Shown here: in pieces, positions 21,460 to 32,272 of the stretch
Layout of the letters: each line of letters opens with the position of its first letter
How positions within the stretch are numbered: the stretch's first letter is position 1
Origin: Zygnema cylindricum
Lineage: Eukaryota > Streptophyta > Zygnematophyceae > Zygnematales > Zygnemataceae
Direction: 5' to 3'
DNA length: 64,000 nucleotides
Assembly: GCA_037447655.1 (NCBI GenBank)
Contig: JBBHKE010000447.1
Location: 124,001 to 188,000, forward strand
Made by a program: the position numbers and the translations under genes
The notes under the pieces: generated by a model
What the model was told of the DNA's origin: nothing
Database searches by the model: none
Seen by the model: the letters and a program-made list of their open reading frames with translations, nothing else

Positions 21460-24400
21460 AACCCCTCGAGTTGTCTCATGAAAATTTCTTCCTCTAACTC
21501 ACCATTAAGAAACGCAGTCTTAATGTCCATCTGATGGATTTCCATGTCTTCCGCTGCTGCCAGGCTGAGGAGAATCCTTACTGATGGGAACCGAACAACT
21601 GGAGCAAAGGTCTCCTCATAGTCAATCCCTTCCTTTTGGGTGAACCCCTTCGCTACCAATCGAGCCTTATATCTTTCAATGGTATTATCTGGGTTCAGTT
21701 TTAGTTTAAATACCCATTTACACCCAATAGGTTTTCTGTCTGGAGGACAATCTGCTAATTCCCAGGTATTTGCTTCCATGATAGAAGCCATCTCATCATT
21801 TATAGCTCTAATCCATCTTTCTTTCTCTGGACTATTCACTGCCTCCGAGTAAGACTGAGGCTCATCAGGGTGAGATAGCTTAGTTACCTTATGAGTGACT
21901 TGTTTTTCCTGTAATCTTTTGCTGCTCCTTCTTCCTCCCTCAAACTCTGAAGCAAGAATGGATGGAAGTCTTGGATTTCTTCTCACTGTTTCATCGGCTC
22001 CCCTGTCCATGGAAACCGGTTCTTGTCCCGCTTATTCTATCTCCTCGAAGTCCATAGGAGTATGTGAGGTTTCCGGTGAGTCTCCTGTATCTTGGATCTC
22101 CCCTGAATCTGTAATCACGGTGTCACCCATATCCCTTTCGGGAACGACCGAGTTCTCCTCACTTTCAGACTCAAATCTGATCGTAATCTTCTTTGTATAT
22201 TTGAAAGGGTCAAATGACTTCCCTTCATCCATGACAACTAAGTGTTTGACCAGAATGATATCTTTCTTTGCCAAGTCATATACTCTATATCCCTTAACAT
22301 CCTCATCATATCCCACAAAGTATCCAGGTTTTCCCTTAGCATCTAGTTTCCAGTTTTTCCTATCCGTGTCAAGACTGTAAACTTGGCTACCAAATACTTT
22401 AAGGTGTGAGATATCTGGTTTCCTTCCAACCCATCTCTCATAAGGTGTGACTCCCTTTACTACTGAGGTGAGGACTCTATTCTTAATATAGTTGGCACAG
22501 TTCATTGCCTCTGCCCAAAATCTCTTTCCTATTTTCTTGTCTGCCAACATACTGCATGCACTATCTCCTAGTGTTCTATTCAACCTCTCAGCTACCCCAT
22601 TTTGTTCCGGGTTATATGGTACAATTTTCTGGTGTTGCACTCCCTCATCTCTCAGATATTCCTCAAACTGGTTAGAGGTATATTCCCCCCCATTATCACT
22701 CCTTATCCTCTTAATAGGGGTTTCATGCAACTTCTCGCTCCAAGCTTTATATTCTTTGAAGTAAGTGGATGCTTCAGACTTATTTTTCAGAAAGTAGACT
22801 CTAGAGTATCTAGACCAATCATCAGTTATTGTCATCATAAACCTCTTTCCTCCAACCGAAGGTACTTTTGCAGGTCCCCAAATATCTGTGTGGACCAAAT
22901 CTAACACTTTCTCACCTCTATATGTGGCGGCTTTGGGAAAGGGAAGTCTGTGAGCCTTACCTTGAGCACAACCACTACAATCATCCATTATTTCATTATC
23001 CCCAAACTGAATGCCATCTACTACCCCAAGCTTTTTCATTTCCCTTAACCTATCAAAATGCACATGCCCCAAACGCTTATGCCAAATCATCACCTTAGGA
23101 ACACCAACATAGTAAGCATTCTTCTTTTCATTACTCAAGTTAAGCCTAAACATTCCTTGGCTACCCTTATCTGCTGTGAAGTAAACTTCATTCCCATACT
23201 TAGCTGTAAAGACTCCCTTTCTGGTGAAGGTATCAAACTCTTTGTCATCTAACACAGACGTAGAGACAAGATTTTTACTCAGCTGAGGAATGTAAAGTAC
23301 ATCTGAGAATGTAAGTATAGAGGTCTTACCTTCCACTAAGACTTTCAGATCTTCTGATCCCACTAGATCTGTAGTAACCACTCTCCCATCCCCATACTCT
23401 ATCTCTAGAGTAGGAATCTTTCGTAGCTTAGTGAAGAGTTCTTTATCACGGCACATATGCATGGATGCACCTGAGTCAATGATCCATCCTTCCTGTGGAG
23501 CTTCCCGAATTGCTCCAAGGGCACACTTCTGCCTCCGAGGGATCTCCTTCTCCTCCAGACTCTCGTCAAGAAGAAGCTCCCCATCCTCCTCAGATGACTC
23601 ATCCTCGATTTCTCCTGACACTTTTGTAACCACAAGTGCCTTTTTCTTCCCTCCGGAAGAACCCCCTCCACGGTTTTCTTGGAGCCTCAGCTCTGACAAC
23701 TTGACACAATCTGCAATAAAGTGTCCCGGCTTTTTGCAATAATGACAAAGACCCTTTGGGGGCCTCTGTCCCCCAGAATTATCTCTTTCCCCTCTATAAG
23801 GTTTCTTCGGATCCTTCCCCCATCGGTCCCCTCCTGCTGCTAGAGCTTGAATGCTCTTTCCTCCTCTCCTAATCTCCATTGTGTTTTCCTGCACAAGTAT
23901 CATCCTGACTACTGTGTTCCATTTCCATGAACTATCAGGCATTCCCTGTACTCGGTATACTATGTTTTCGAACTCATCTGGTAATTTCATAATAAGGGTG
24001 TTAACTTTCATTTTCATTGTACTTGTCTATCCGGCACTTTCCATTTCCATAATACAAACAAGAAAGATCATTACAGTAATCTAACATCTTTCCTCCTTTG
24101 TAAGTGTAACTCAATAGCTTTTGCTCAGCCAACTGGAGCTCCTGAATAGTTCCAGCTCTATAAATCTCCACCAAACTCTCCCACAATTCCTCTGCCTTGT
24201 AAATGTGAAGATGAGGAGTGGCCAAACCTTGAGTGAGGTGCCTCAAAATGAAGTTCTTGGCAGCCATGTTTACATCCTCCCACATTTGAGTATCGTTCTC
24301 CACGGTCTTCACGGTCGCCGTTCCCGATACTGTGGCAATAGGAGTGAGGGGTATCTCCTTCCCTTTCTCCTTTTCGGACACACTGCTGTCCCCATCATCT

Positions 24401-24620
24401 GCCTCCTCCGCTGAGGCAGCCTTGTTGCAGAAAACCTTACTCCCCCAAATCCTGGTGGAGTTCCCGAAGGTGGACGTTTCACTTGTCCACTGACGATACC
24501 CCAGTATCGTTTTTCACACAAAGCTCCCATCATCATGGCTTCCCAATAGATGAACCCAGATCCATTGAAGGTGGGCACCCTAGAGGGTGGGCCCATAACC
24601 TGCAATTCTGTGTCCTCCAT
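21460..24620 (-). pseudogene. E7 Gag-PR-IN-RT relic
   Basis: Gag starts at 24620, 20 nt inside the LTR (MEDTELQVMGPPSRVP). Frameshifts near 24350 and 24015 divide gag. One long frame at 22032-24017 then holds the zinc knuckle CHYCKKPGHFIADC, protease WIIDSGASMHM, integrase HKRLGH...CSGC, core HTDIWGP, SDNGGEY and AERLNRT. A single in-frame stop at 22032 separates it from the RT start ([24 protein letters not shown]), which ends at about 21460. Less worn than E1, but dead because of the missing 3' third. Confidence 0.9.
24586..24600 (-). promoter_or_regulatory. E7 primer-binding site
   Basis: The minus strand reads GGTTATGGGCCCACC, a perfect 15-nt half-tRNA iMet site directly beside the LTR at 24601, translated as VMGPP within Gag. 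Confidence 0.85.
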
Positions 24621-25606
24621 TGGACTACAGAATACAGGAATCCTCTAGATAGTATTTAACTAACCCAATTTAAGCCACGACCACTTCTGCCCAAGAAGGC
24701 AAACTGAGAATTTGACTGCACCCCTGTGTAGCCTGGACTCCCCTGAGTCCGTAGCAAAAAGAATCACTGAAAACGGCCAACCAGGCGATAAGTTATGAGC
24801 CGGCAAAAATGCCAATTTATACAAAAGCTCTCTTAGAGAGAGGTGTCTGTCTACCAAATATTTCCTAAGTCCTAAATCCCTTTCACAACCCCTATCTACT
24901 AAAGTACGAACCAATCGTATTACTGTAAAGTACAGAAAGGTACTATGGCCGATGTACTTTCTGTACGGCCGGTGTACGACAAGGCTCTTGAGTGGACGCG
25001 TGTCATTTTTCCACTTGTCCGTACTTCCTCCGGAATTCCCGCGTCCGAATGTCATCCTTCCACGCGGCGCCACGTCATGCCACGTCCATAAAATCCAAAG
25101 TGACCATTCCGCGATCTCGGCGACGACGTGCGCCGTCGGATTAAATCCGACATTAAATGTCGACCGTTAAAAGTGTCTGTTTCATTTGTTTCGTGCGAAA
25201 TGACGTTTCGCACTAAATCTTAACAAGTTCTATGTTCGTTTCGTTTCATATTCTAGTTAGATCATTTCGGTACTATACAACAGTTTATATATGAATGAAA
25301 CCCTATATTATCTAACGGACTTCTACGACAGACAGGTTAGAGCTAACGGCTACGCCGCGCTCTACCGGTCGGGGGTTCGAGTCCTGTCGGACTCAACCTT
25401 TTGTTGAGAGTGACTTAAGTCACTCTTTAGTCCTTCCTATGGAGCTGAGGCAGCCATGGCTCCATCGCTCTCTCTCTCTTTCAGTGACTACAACAAGTAT
25501 GGGGGAGAGAGAGAAGAGATGGAGGCAGGCTGCCATCATTTCTTATATATGTTTCCGCTAATTTATTTTAAAATAGAAAATACAAAAAAAACTACTTATT
25601 TCAACA
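24601..25606 (-). repeat. E7 5' LTR (1006 bp)
   Basis: TGCAATTCTG...TATTTCAACA on the + strand. Minus-strand hairpins include GGACTC-AGGG-GAGTCC (24735-24750) and GGCA-TTTT-TGCC (24802-24813). A long hairpin with arms 25449-25482 and 25501-25534 has loop AGTGACTACAACAAGT on the + strand. A tRNA-like stretch is at 25337-25400. W is a diverged LTR of the same lineage. Confidence 0.92.
25337..25400 (+). other. tRNA-like stretch in E7 LTR
   Basis: On the strand opposite to E7: box-A-like TTAGAGCTAACGG (25337-25349) within a stem TAGAGC/GCTCTA (25338-25343, 25359-25364), and a canonical-looking box B GGTTCGAGTCC (25374-25384). No 7-bp acceptor stem is evident, so I do not call a tRNA gene. It is the clearest member of the tRNA-like stretches found in these LTRs. 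Confidence 0.45.
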
Positions 25607-27157
25607 CCTGCTACTTCTATGATCAGTTTGCGAAGGGAAAGGCAACTTATGGATTTTTCCCATTGCACAACCATCACATACATTTGATGCTGGTTTTTGT
25701 CTAATTTTTACACCTTCCACCATTTTCTGATTTACCATCTTTTCTAATCTATCATAATTCACATGTCCTAAACGTTTATGCCATAAATCATAATCAGTGA
25801 TTACACTTGAGTATATAACATCATTGTCATTATCATTTGCAAGACTCAATCGATACAAATTGTTTCCACCAGCAAAACACTTTGCAGCTATTTTCCCATT
25901 CTTACTCACTGTTTTCTTCCCATTCTCAGATATAGTTTTAAAACCTTTCTTTTCTACCACTGACGTAGAGAAAAAGTTTCTTTTAAAAGCCGAGACATGC
26001 AACACATCTTCTAAAACCCTTTTCACAGTTTTTCCCTCTACATTCAACATAAGTGACACCCTCCCCTTTGCTTTTGACTCAACAAAGGTATCATCACTAA
26101 AATAAATTTTGACTGGAGAGGTAGATTGAATACTCTCAAAGAGATGGCGACTTCGGCACATGTGTGCAGATGCACCCGAGTCTATAATCTATTCGTCTTC
26201 CTCCACGCCTTCCGTTGCTTGTGCCATCGCAACCTATTTTTTTTCGCTATTATCAGGAAAGCTACTAACATCCTCCTCTTGAAGTGCGTTGGAAAATGTT
26301 GTTGGGCGTCCATTTGACGTAGATGGAACTCGACTTTCGTCCCAACCAGAGCGAACATTTCCCGTAGCTTTAGCTCTCTTGTAGGCATGACACATCCTGA
26401 AAACATGGCCTTTTTCGTCACAATAATATCATGTCAAAGGTGACCTTGTAGGACCACTACCTCTACCACTGCCACTACCAGTGCCACTGCCAATCTTAGA
26501 GTCTGAAAATTGGTTAGCTAGTGCCTGAACAGACTTACTACTACCTCTTTGTGAAATCTGGTTAGCTTCTTCGCTCAAAATGAACTCTATTGCTAATGCT
26601 ATGTTCCACTGATGCTGTGGAAGAGCCGTAAGCCTATCCATAACTCCATTATATTCATCGGGTAAAGTTCTCATCAATAACATAGCCAGTTGAGGTGGTG
26701 AAAAGTCCTCACCTGCACTTGTACTTTGAAGGAACAACCTTTTCATAGCATGAGAATGATCTAACATACTACCTGCTGAATACTTAAATTCAAAGATCTG
26801 AGTGGCTATGTTAGTCTGCACAGTAACATCTAGTTGAATATACATAGCACGTATGCTAAACCAAACTTCACAAGCTTTCTTCAAATCAAGATACGACATT
26901 ACCAAATCTTTTGTCATTTCCTGTTTCAAGACGTTGAGGCAGTGGAGATTCTTCTTTCTCCAATCCGGTGACGTCTCATCGGCAGTTCCTTCCACAATGG
27001 GTGACAAGTCCCTCTCCTCGAAATATGAGCTCATCATATCTTCCCAATATAAGAAGTCAGTTCCATCAAAAATAGGCAATTTGGGCGGTGGGCCCATAAC
27101 TTGTTGTAGGTTATGGGCATTCTGACTTGGCTGTGTTCCACTCCCACTAGAGGTCAC
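25607..27157 (-). pseudogene. E8 gag-PR-IN(N) relic (copy a)
   Basis: Gag at 26429-27157 contains NAHNLQQVMGPPPKLPIFDG, in which the LTR end and the PBS are both translated. The true start upstream in the LTR is ATA. The zinc-knuckle and protease region is near 26160-26420 with stops, then the integrase zinc region at 25601-26161 (HKRLGHVNYDRL, CDGCAMGK), cut by E7 at 25607. This is the 5' half of the outer E8 element and partners LTR 27102-27718. Confidence 0.85.
27087..27118 (-). promoter_or_regulatory. E8 PBS and U5-PBS hairpin
   Basis: The PBS is 27087-27100 (minus GTTATGGGCCCACC). It can pair with the LTR end: GCCCATAAC (27092-27100 on +) and GTTATGGGC (27110-27118 on +) are perfect inverted repeats around a 9-nt loop. 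The LTR end thus contains a copy of the tRNA stretch that the PBS recognises. Copy b keeps the pairing through G-U pairs. Confidence 0.65.
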
Positions 27158-27718
27158 ACTTAGACTGAGCCATTAGTAGATATGGCAGCAGAAGAAAACC
27201 CAAGAGTAATACCTATTTGACTAGATTTATGTTGTAAGATATGTAACTTTAAGTGAGAGAGGTCTTACAACCAAACAAACATATACCACAACCAAAATAA
27301 GGACAATAGAGCACAAAACACCTTAAAATGCACTTAGTGCTCTCATTTCCTTACTCTCTGTGTAGAATGTACATTCTGTATCAAACTGATCATTCCTAAT
27401 TAAATTAAATACTCTAAAGATCCTCAAAATATCTAAAACGTATGTACATGGTTCACTAGACAACCTTCTAACAAAAATCTAAGTGTTTGGACCAGAATCG
27501 TCCTTTAACAATATCTATACCCTAAAAATCCGGGTGATTCTTATCACGTCCACATTCATTAGCGGCCCTACACACTAATTTACTTAGAGATAACTATTGG
27601 TGTAGATACTACGAAAATTCCACACTAAATTTGGTCAATATTGAACTGTTGGTAGTCCAAAAATATTATAAGTTCTAGACTCAAATTTCTAAGACTTACT
27701 AAAGCTTACTTTTCAATA
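27102..27718 (-). repeat. E8 5' LTR (617 bp)
   Basis: TGTTGTAGG...TTTTCAATA on the + strand, partner of 13455-14083. The end at the PBS is TG here but TA in the other two copies. The target duplication AGGAT follows at 27719-27723. Confidence 0.85.
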
Positions 27719-28383
27719 AGGATAAATTTTAAATTTGAAGAAGCTTCTATCTACATAACTTTAGCTTGGTCTCTTGCCCTCATGGCTTAACCCTTCTTTA
27801 TACAGTGTTTTCCACTACTGTCCACTCTTAATAATTTTATCTCTTAACTACTAAAATACTACTTAGTTTGTAAGAGATTTCAATGCAAAAATACCATTGC
27901 TCCAATTTGATTTTAATCGCTCAGGACCAAGATCAGTCAAAATTTCCACAAACTTTTCCCAAAGGAAAAGATGTTTACTCTCCTCTTAGACTTCACTATT
28001 TATCCATCATCTCCCTAGACCAGCTAGGCCAAAGTCAACGCTCCGTTGAACAGGTTTTACCTGGGCCAATCAATGATCACGAAGGACCCGACCAATGCAA
28101 AAACGTTCGTAATCTCTTACTAACTACGTAGCATTTATCAACCAATCAAACGCTACGTTTCACTACATAACATTTACGTGCAAAAATGCGCGCCAAGCGA
28201 AACGCGACTTCGCACGAATGTGCATCGCAAATTTTGCATGCGAAACTACCTACGAAATTCCATTAAGTGAAAGTGATGTTTCGTACTAAAAATTGTATGA
28301 AACGAACCATCGTGCGCACTAAACTACTAAATGTTTCATTAGTACTTTATAAAACGTGCACGCAAAAATTTCGGTACTAATTT

Positions 28384-29199
28384 GTAGTGTTCGGTATCGA
28401 GGACCGTTTGCCGATATTCGATATATATCGAATTTCAGGTACCCGTTAATCGATATATCGAATTTCAAATTATCGCGATATATTGCCGATATATCGCGGT
28501 ATATTGTATTGCCAAAAAAAAATAAAAAAATCTCACAGGTTATCAAAGTCACGTGACTTCTGACAAAGTGATAAAATCTTTGCCGGAAAGAAATACGGTT
28601 TTTTCCTGAAAGTCAGCAGAGTGAAGGAGATCTCTGAGGTACATTGACGAGGTACACTTGTGAAGTACACGTACATCATACGCAAGTACGATTTTCCATA
28701 CGAAATATGTCGGTTTCCAGATATTCGATGATTTTTGAGATTTAGTAGTCAGCTTACGTGAAACCACTCATATCAGAACACGTATGTAAATCTTTTTGAC
28801 AAAAGATACGCGATGTACCCGAGACCTCTGTAATACATAAATTTTGTTGTCCGTACTATTACAGAGACCTCCTCGTGTAACCATACCCCAAAGAATAAAT
28901 TTTAGAATTTCAGAATTGGTACTTTTTTGTCGGTTACATTTTGCGGCGTCTACCTTTAAGTCACGGAACGAAAATCACGGCGTACGTGGCGTATTAGACA
29001 ATTTGACTTTTTTGCTAAAATAACATATTATATAAAAAAATAAAAATATTAAAGTTAAAAAATACTATATATCGCGATATATATATCGCGATAATTTATG
29101 CTGGTCTCGGTACGATATATTGAGGATTCTTCTCGATCGATATTCAATATATCGAATATCGAGATTATCGAGATATGAATTTACCCGATAACCAACACA
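28384..29199. mobile_element. Non-autonomous hAT- or Mutator-like DNA element
   Basis: It interrupts the G 3' LTR. ACTAATTT (extendable to ACTAATTTG) is repeated at 28376-28383 and 29200-29207, and the right LTR of G has no insert there. Ends read TAGTGTTCGGTATCG and (reverse) TGTGTTGGTTATCGGG, imperfect inverted repeats. Both ends are crowded with CGATATATCG-type palindromes. No transposase frame is visible. The 8-bp duplication favours hAT and a 9-bp reading favours Mutator. Confidence 0.65.
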
Positions 29200-29408
29200 A
29201 CTAATTTGACACTTAGCGTGTTTGAATGATACCCATTTGTTAGTTTGACCCCGCGTTGTCACCTAAATACACATATTGCTATTTCTTTTGAATTCAAACT
29301 CCAAATCGCGCGATTTTTTTTCGCGGACGTCTACCAAATTTATAACTTTATATTCCTAACTTTAAAATACCCATTTTCGACCAAGTTCGATCCACTATTA
29401 CTGTTACA

Positions 29409-29421
29409 TCATCCCCTCTTT
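29409..29421 (-). promoter_or_regulatory. G polypurine tract
   Basis: The minus strand reads AAAGAGGGGATGA immediately before the G 3' LTR (end at 29408). Confidence 0.75.
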
Positions 29422-29508
29422 ATTTATAACTAGCCTTAGTTAAAACACATTTCATTCTCAAGACGGGACTTCTATATTATTATCCCTCCAATATCTTTGT
29501 AAAAACTT

Positions 29509-30161
29509 CTAACTCTTATCTTCTAAAGTTAACTCATCTTCTGGCCTTCCTAGAAAATGAACATGCCAGAATATAGTATTGCCAACCTTAAACCATTGAC
29601 CAACTGAATCTATTACCCATCTGTGGACCTCAAGTTCTATAATTATTGAAGGATTCAATTCCAATTCTCTTTCAGTTGGCCGAAGATTTGTTGGTTTCAG
29701 CTGACTGATGTGTATTACTGGATGAATTTTTTTTGAAGGCGGAAAGTCCAATTTGGCAGCAACTGACGATATCATCTCGATTACAATAAATGGTCCAAAA
29801 TACTTAGGAGCGAATTTCCCCGTAGGATCCGATTGTCCCTTGATCTTACACTTGTAATGAGTTGTAGAAAGCCAAACCTTGTCACCTGCACTTACCACCC
29901 AATCACCCCATTTGCGGTTAGCATTTAACTCTTGCCTTCTTTGTGCCTCCACTAATGCATCCCGTGCTGTTTTCTAAACTGTTTGAATGTATTCTCAAAA
30001 CTCTGTTCCAGAATTTTTACTTTCTAGAGTGACCCCTGTTATTAAGTCTAATGCTTCTCTGGGTTGGTATCCGTATGCTACTTCAAACGGTGAGAATCCT
30101 GTACTAGCATGTTTACATGAATTGTATGCAAATTCCGTTAATGGCAGTTTAGATTCATATT
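29509..30161 (-). pseudogene. G integrase C-terminus with chromodomain-like tail
   Basis: The first part has the typical gypsy integrase motif LPLTEFAYNSCKHASTGFSP, FEVAYGYQP. After a frameshift near 29960 come QRRQELNANRKWGDWVVSAGD-type sequence, the KFAPKYFGPFIVIE motif, HPVIHISQLKP, and a tail VGNTIFWHVHFLGRPEDELTLE that resembles a chromodomain. The upstream part of the same gene lies at 37912-38700, separated by W. The tail suggests a chromovirus. Confidence 0.85.
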
Positions 30162-30312
30162 GAAACTCTGTGTGCTCCATTGCCCACAGAAATTGCAAAT
30201 CCAAAAGAAGCTTATCTAGATAGTGCCGACTCTAAGTTGATATAAACCCAAATGACTCACCCTTTGACAATCACAAACCCATTATAGCTTCACCCTTGTG
30301 AAATAAGATTTT

Positions 30313-30554
30313 GTGTGTGCTCAGTTCCACCACAGAATGCAAAGTTAGAATATAAGTTTTGGACACATTCACCCACTTTGACTTTCCCTTAGAAATGCAG
30401 CCACTGTGGCAGGCAAAAACTCTGACCGACTTTCTGTGTGCTCAGTTCCACCACAGAATGCAAAGTTATAATATAAGTTTTGGACACATTCACCCACTTT
30501 GACTTTCCCTTAGAAATGCAGCCACTTTGGCAGGCAAAAAACTCTGACTGACTA
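30313..30554. repeat. 121-bp tandem duplication in W
   Basis: The stretch from GTGTGCTCAGTTCC at 30315 repeats at 30436 with a few substitutions, one copy ending in GTGGCAGGC and the next in TTGGCAGGC. It lies in the U5 part of the LTR and enlarges W relative to E7. Confidence 0.85.
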
Positions 30555-31210
30555 CACCCCTGTGTAGCCTGGACTCCCTTGAGTCCGCAGCAAAAAGAAT
30601 CACTGAAAATGGTCAAGTAAATTGATAGATATGAATGGTCAAAGATGACCCTTTTGTACAAGAGCTCTCTCGGAGAGAGGCTGCTACCTACTAAATTTTT
30701 CTAAGTCCTATCTCTCTCTAAAACTCTATCTACTGATGTATGGCACCAATCAAATTACTGTGTCGTACAGAAAAGTACAGGTGCCGGTGTACCTTCTGTA
30801 CGGCCATCGTACGACATGGCCAAAATGTTGACACATGTCATCTCCAGATTTTGTTCACGTAATCCCCGGAGATGCCGCGATCTAATGTCATTTTGCCACG
30901 TGTCATCCTATGTGGCGATGACCGCAAACCGCCGATATCTTCTTCCACGATCTCGGCATCTTTTCCGGCCGTCTGATCGAAACTAGGTTTTGATCGTAGC
31001 CGTCATAAATATGTGCGCGGAATTTGTTTCGTGTTCGAAACAAATGCGAGGTATTCATTTCATATAGTACATTAAAATTGTACAAAAACTGTATCTATGC
31101 ATTACGTATCTATATCCCGTTAAATGAACTAGTCTATGTGTAACATAATAAATATTTATCAAACCTCATATATCCTATCATTAATCCTAGACTTGTAGGT
31201 TAAGGCTACC

Positions 31211-32259
31211 TGAAACTCTGAGACCTCCATAAGTCCTCAGAGTGGACAGCTTCCAAGAAGCCTCTAGGATAATCCTGACCCCTTTGTGTTTAAGCAAAAA
31301 TAACTGCCACCCTGGCAGACAAAAACTCTGACCAACTTCACCCCTGTGAAGACAAGACTCCCCTGAGTCGATAGCAAAAAGAATCTCTGAATTTGCTCCC
31401 CTGAGCAGTAAGTTATGGAGGGTCAAAGTTGACCTTTTGTACAGAAGCTCTCTGGGAGAGAGGGTCCTATCTTCTAATTTTTCTAAGTCCTATCTCTCTC
31501 ACAGACTCTATCTACTGATGTACGGAACCAATCAGAATTGAGTTCCGTACGCAAAAGTACAGCTGCCGGTGTACTTTTTGTACGGATATTGTACGACATG
31601 GCCAAAAAGTCGACACATGTCAAATCCGGATTCGGTGTCATAATCTCCGGAGATTCCACAATCCAACGGAATTTCGCCACGCGTCATCCGATGTGGCGAT
31701 GGCCACAAACCGCCGAAATCTTCCTCCGCGATCTCGGCGCTAATCCCGGCCGTCCGATTAAATTCGGCTTTAATCGTAGCCGTAATAAATACATGCGCGG
31801 TATTTGTTTCTTTTACGAAACAAATGCGCGGTACTGATTTTTGTCCGTACCGTAAGTCGTACATTATATATTACTGGATCTATGTATCCCGTAATTCATT
31901 TCAGTTAAATGGTTTATCGCTAATATACATATCTAAATAATTATCAAACTGTATGCTATGTAACACTACTGCTAGACTTAACGGCTAAGGCTACCGGCTA
32001 CTTCCTGTCTGCCGGCCGGTAGGTACAAGGATCAAATCCTGCCGCCGGCACATATCTTTTACTTAAATAAATAAACCCTAATATAAATTTCCCGTAAACC
32101 TCAGGATAGCCAAGGTAGCCATGGCTCTAGCTTCCTCTCCAATTTCTCAGTGACTGCGACAAGTTTGAGAGTTGGAGAGAGAAGTTAGAGATAGACTGCC
32201 TCGACTTCTATATTTCTTTTCAGACCTAGAAAATACTAATAAAACCATTAGTTTCTACA
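31211..32259 (-). repeat. E6 3' LTR (1049 bp)
   Basis: TGAAACTCTGAG...GTTTCTACA on the + strand. It carries the same hairpins as E2, and the + strand box-B-like GGATCAAATCC is at 32029-32039. The polypurine tract is at 32260-32272 (minus AAAATAAGGGGAG). Confidence 0.95.
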
Positions 32260-32272
32260 CTCCCCTTATTTT

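Larger units (their letters stand above)
21460..25606 (-). mobile_element. E7, 3'-truncated Ty1/copia element
   Basis: The 5' LTR is at 24601-25606, the PBS at 24586-24600, and gag, PR, IN and part of RT are present. The element stops inside RT at about 21460, so the rest of RT, RNase H, the PPT and the 3' LTR are gone. On the right it abuts E8 integrase sequence at 25607 (CCTGC, the expected duplication position), so it inserted into E8 and later lost its left part together with its left duplication. Confidence 0.85.
13455..27718 (-). mobile_element. E8, composite copia element with internal rearrangement
   Basis: Outer LTRs 13455-14083 and 27102-27718 with the target duplication AGGAT (13450-13454, 27719-27723), inserted in the G 3' LTR. 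Inside are a third LTR of the same family (18211-18880), two gag copies (to 18344 and to 27157), a + strand fragment E9 (18881-21459) and a truncated - strand element E7 (21460-25606). A simple element would be about 5-6 kb, so the interior is the result of nesting followed by recombination and deletion. Confidence 0.85.
6890..29408 (-). repeat. G 3' LTR, split by three insertions
   Basis: LTR pieces lie at 6890-6939, 13393-13454, 27724-28383 and 29208-29408. E2, E8 and a DNA element separate them, each with a matching target duplication. The joined pieces follow the right LTR (57818-59636) throughout, for example the TGGAAAATACACATCCAC stretch at 13423 and 58731. Confidence 0.9.

Noticed and set aside
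25337-25400. A genuine tRNA gene in the E7 LTR.
   Set aside because: Box A and box B matches and a D-arm-like stem are present, but I cannot form a 7-bp acceptor stem or a normal anticodon arm. Reported only as tRNA-like.
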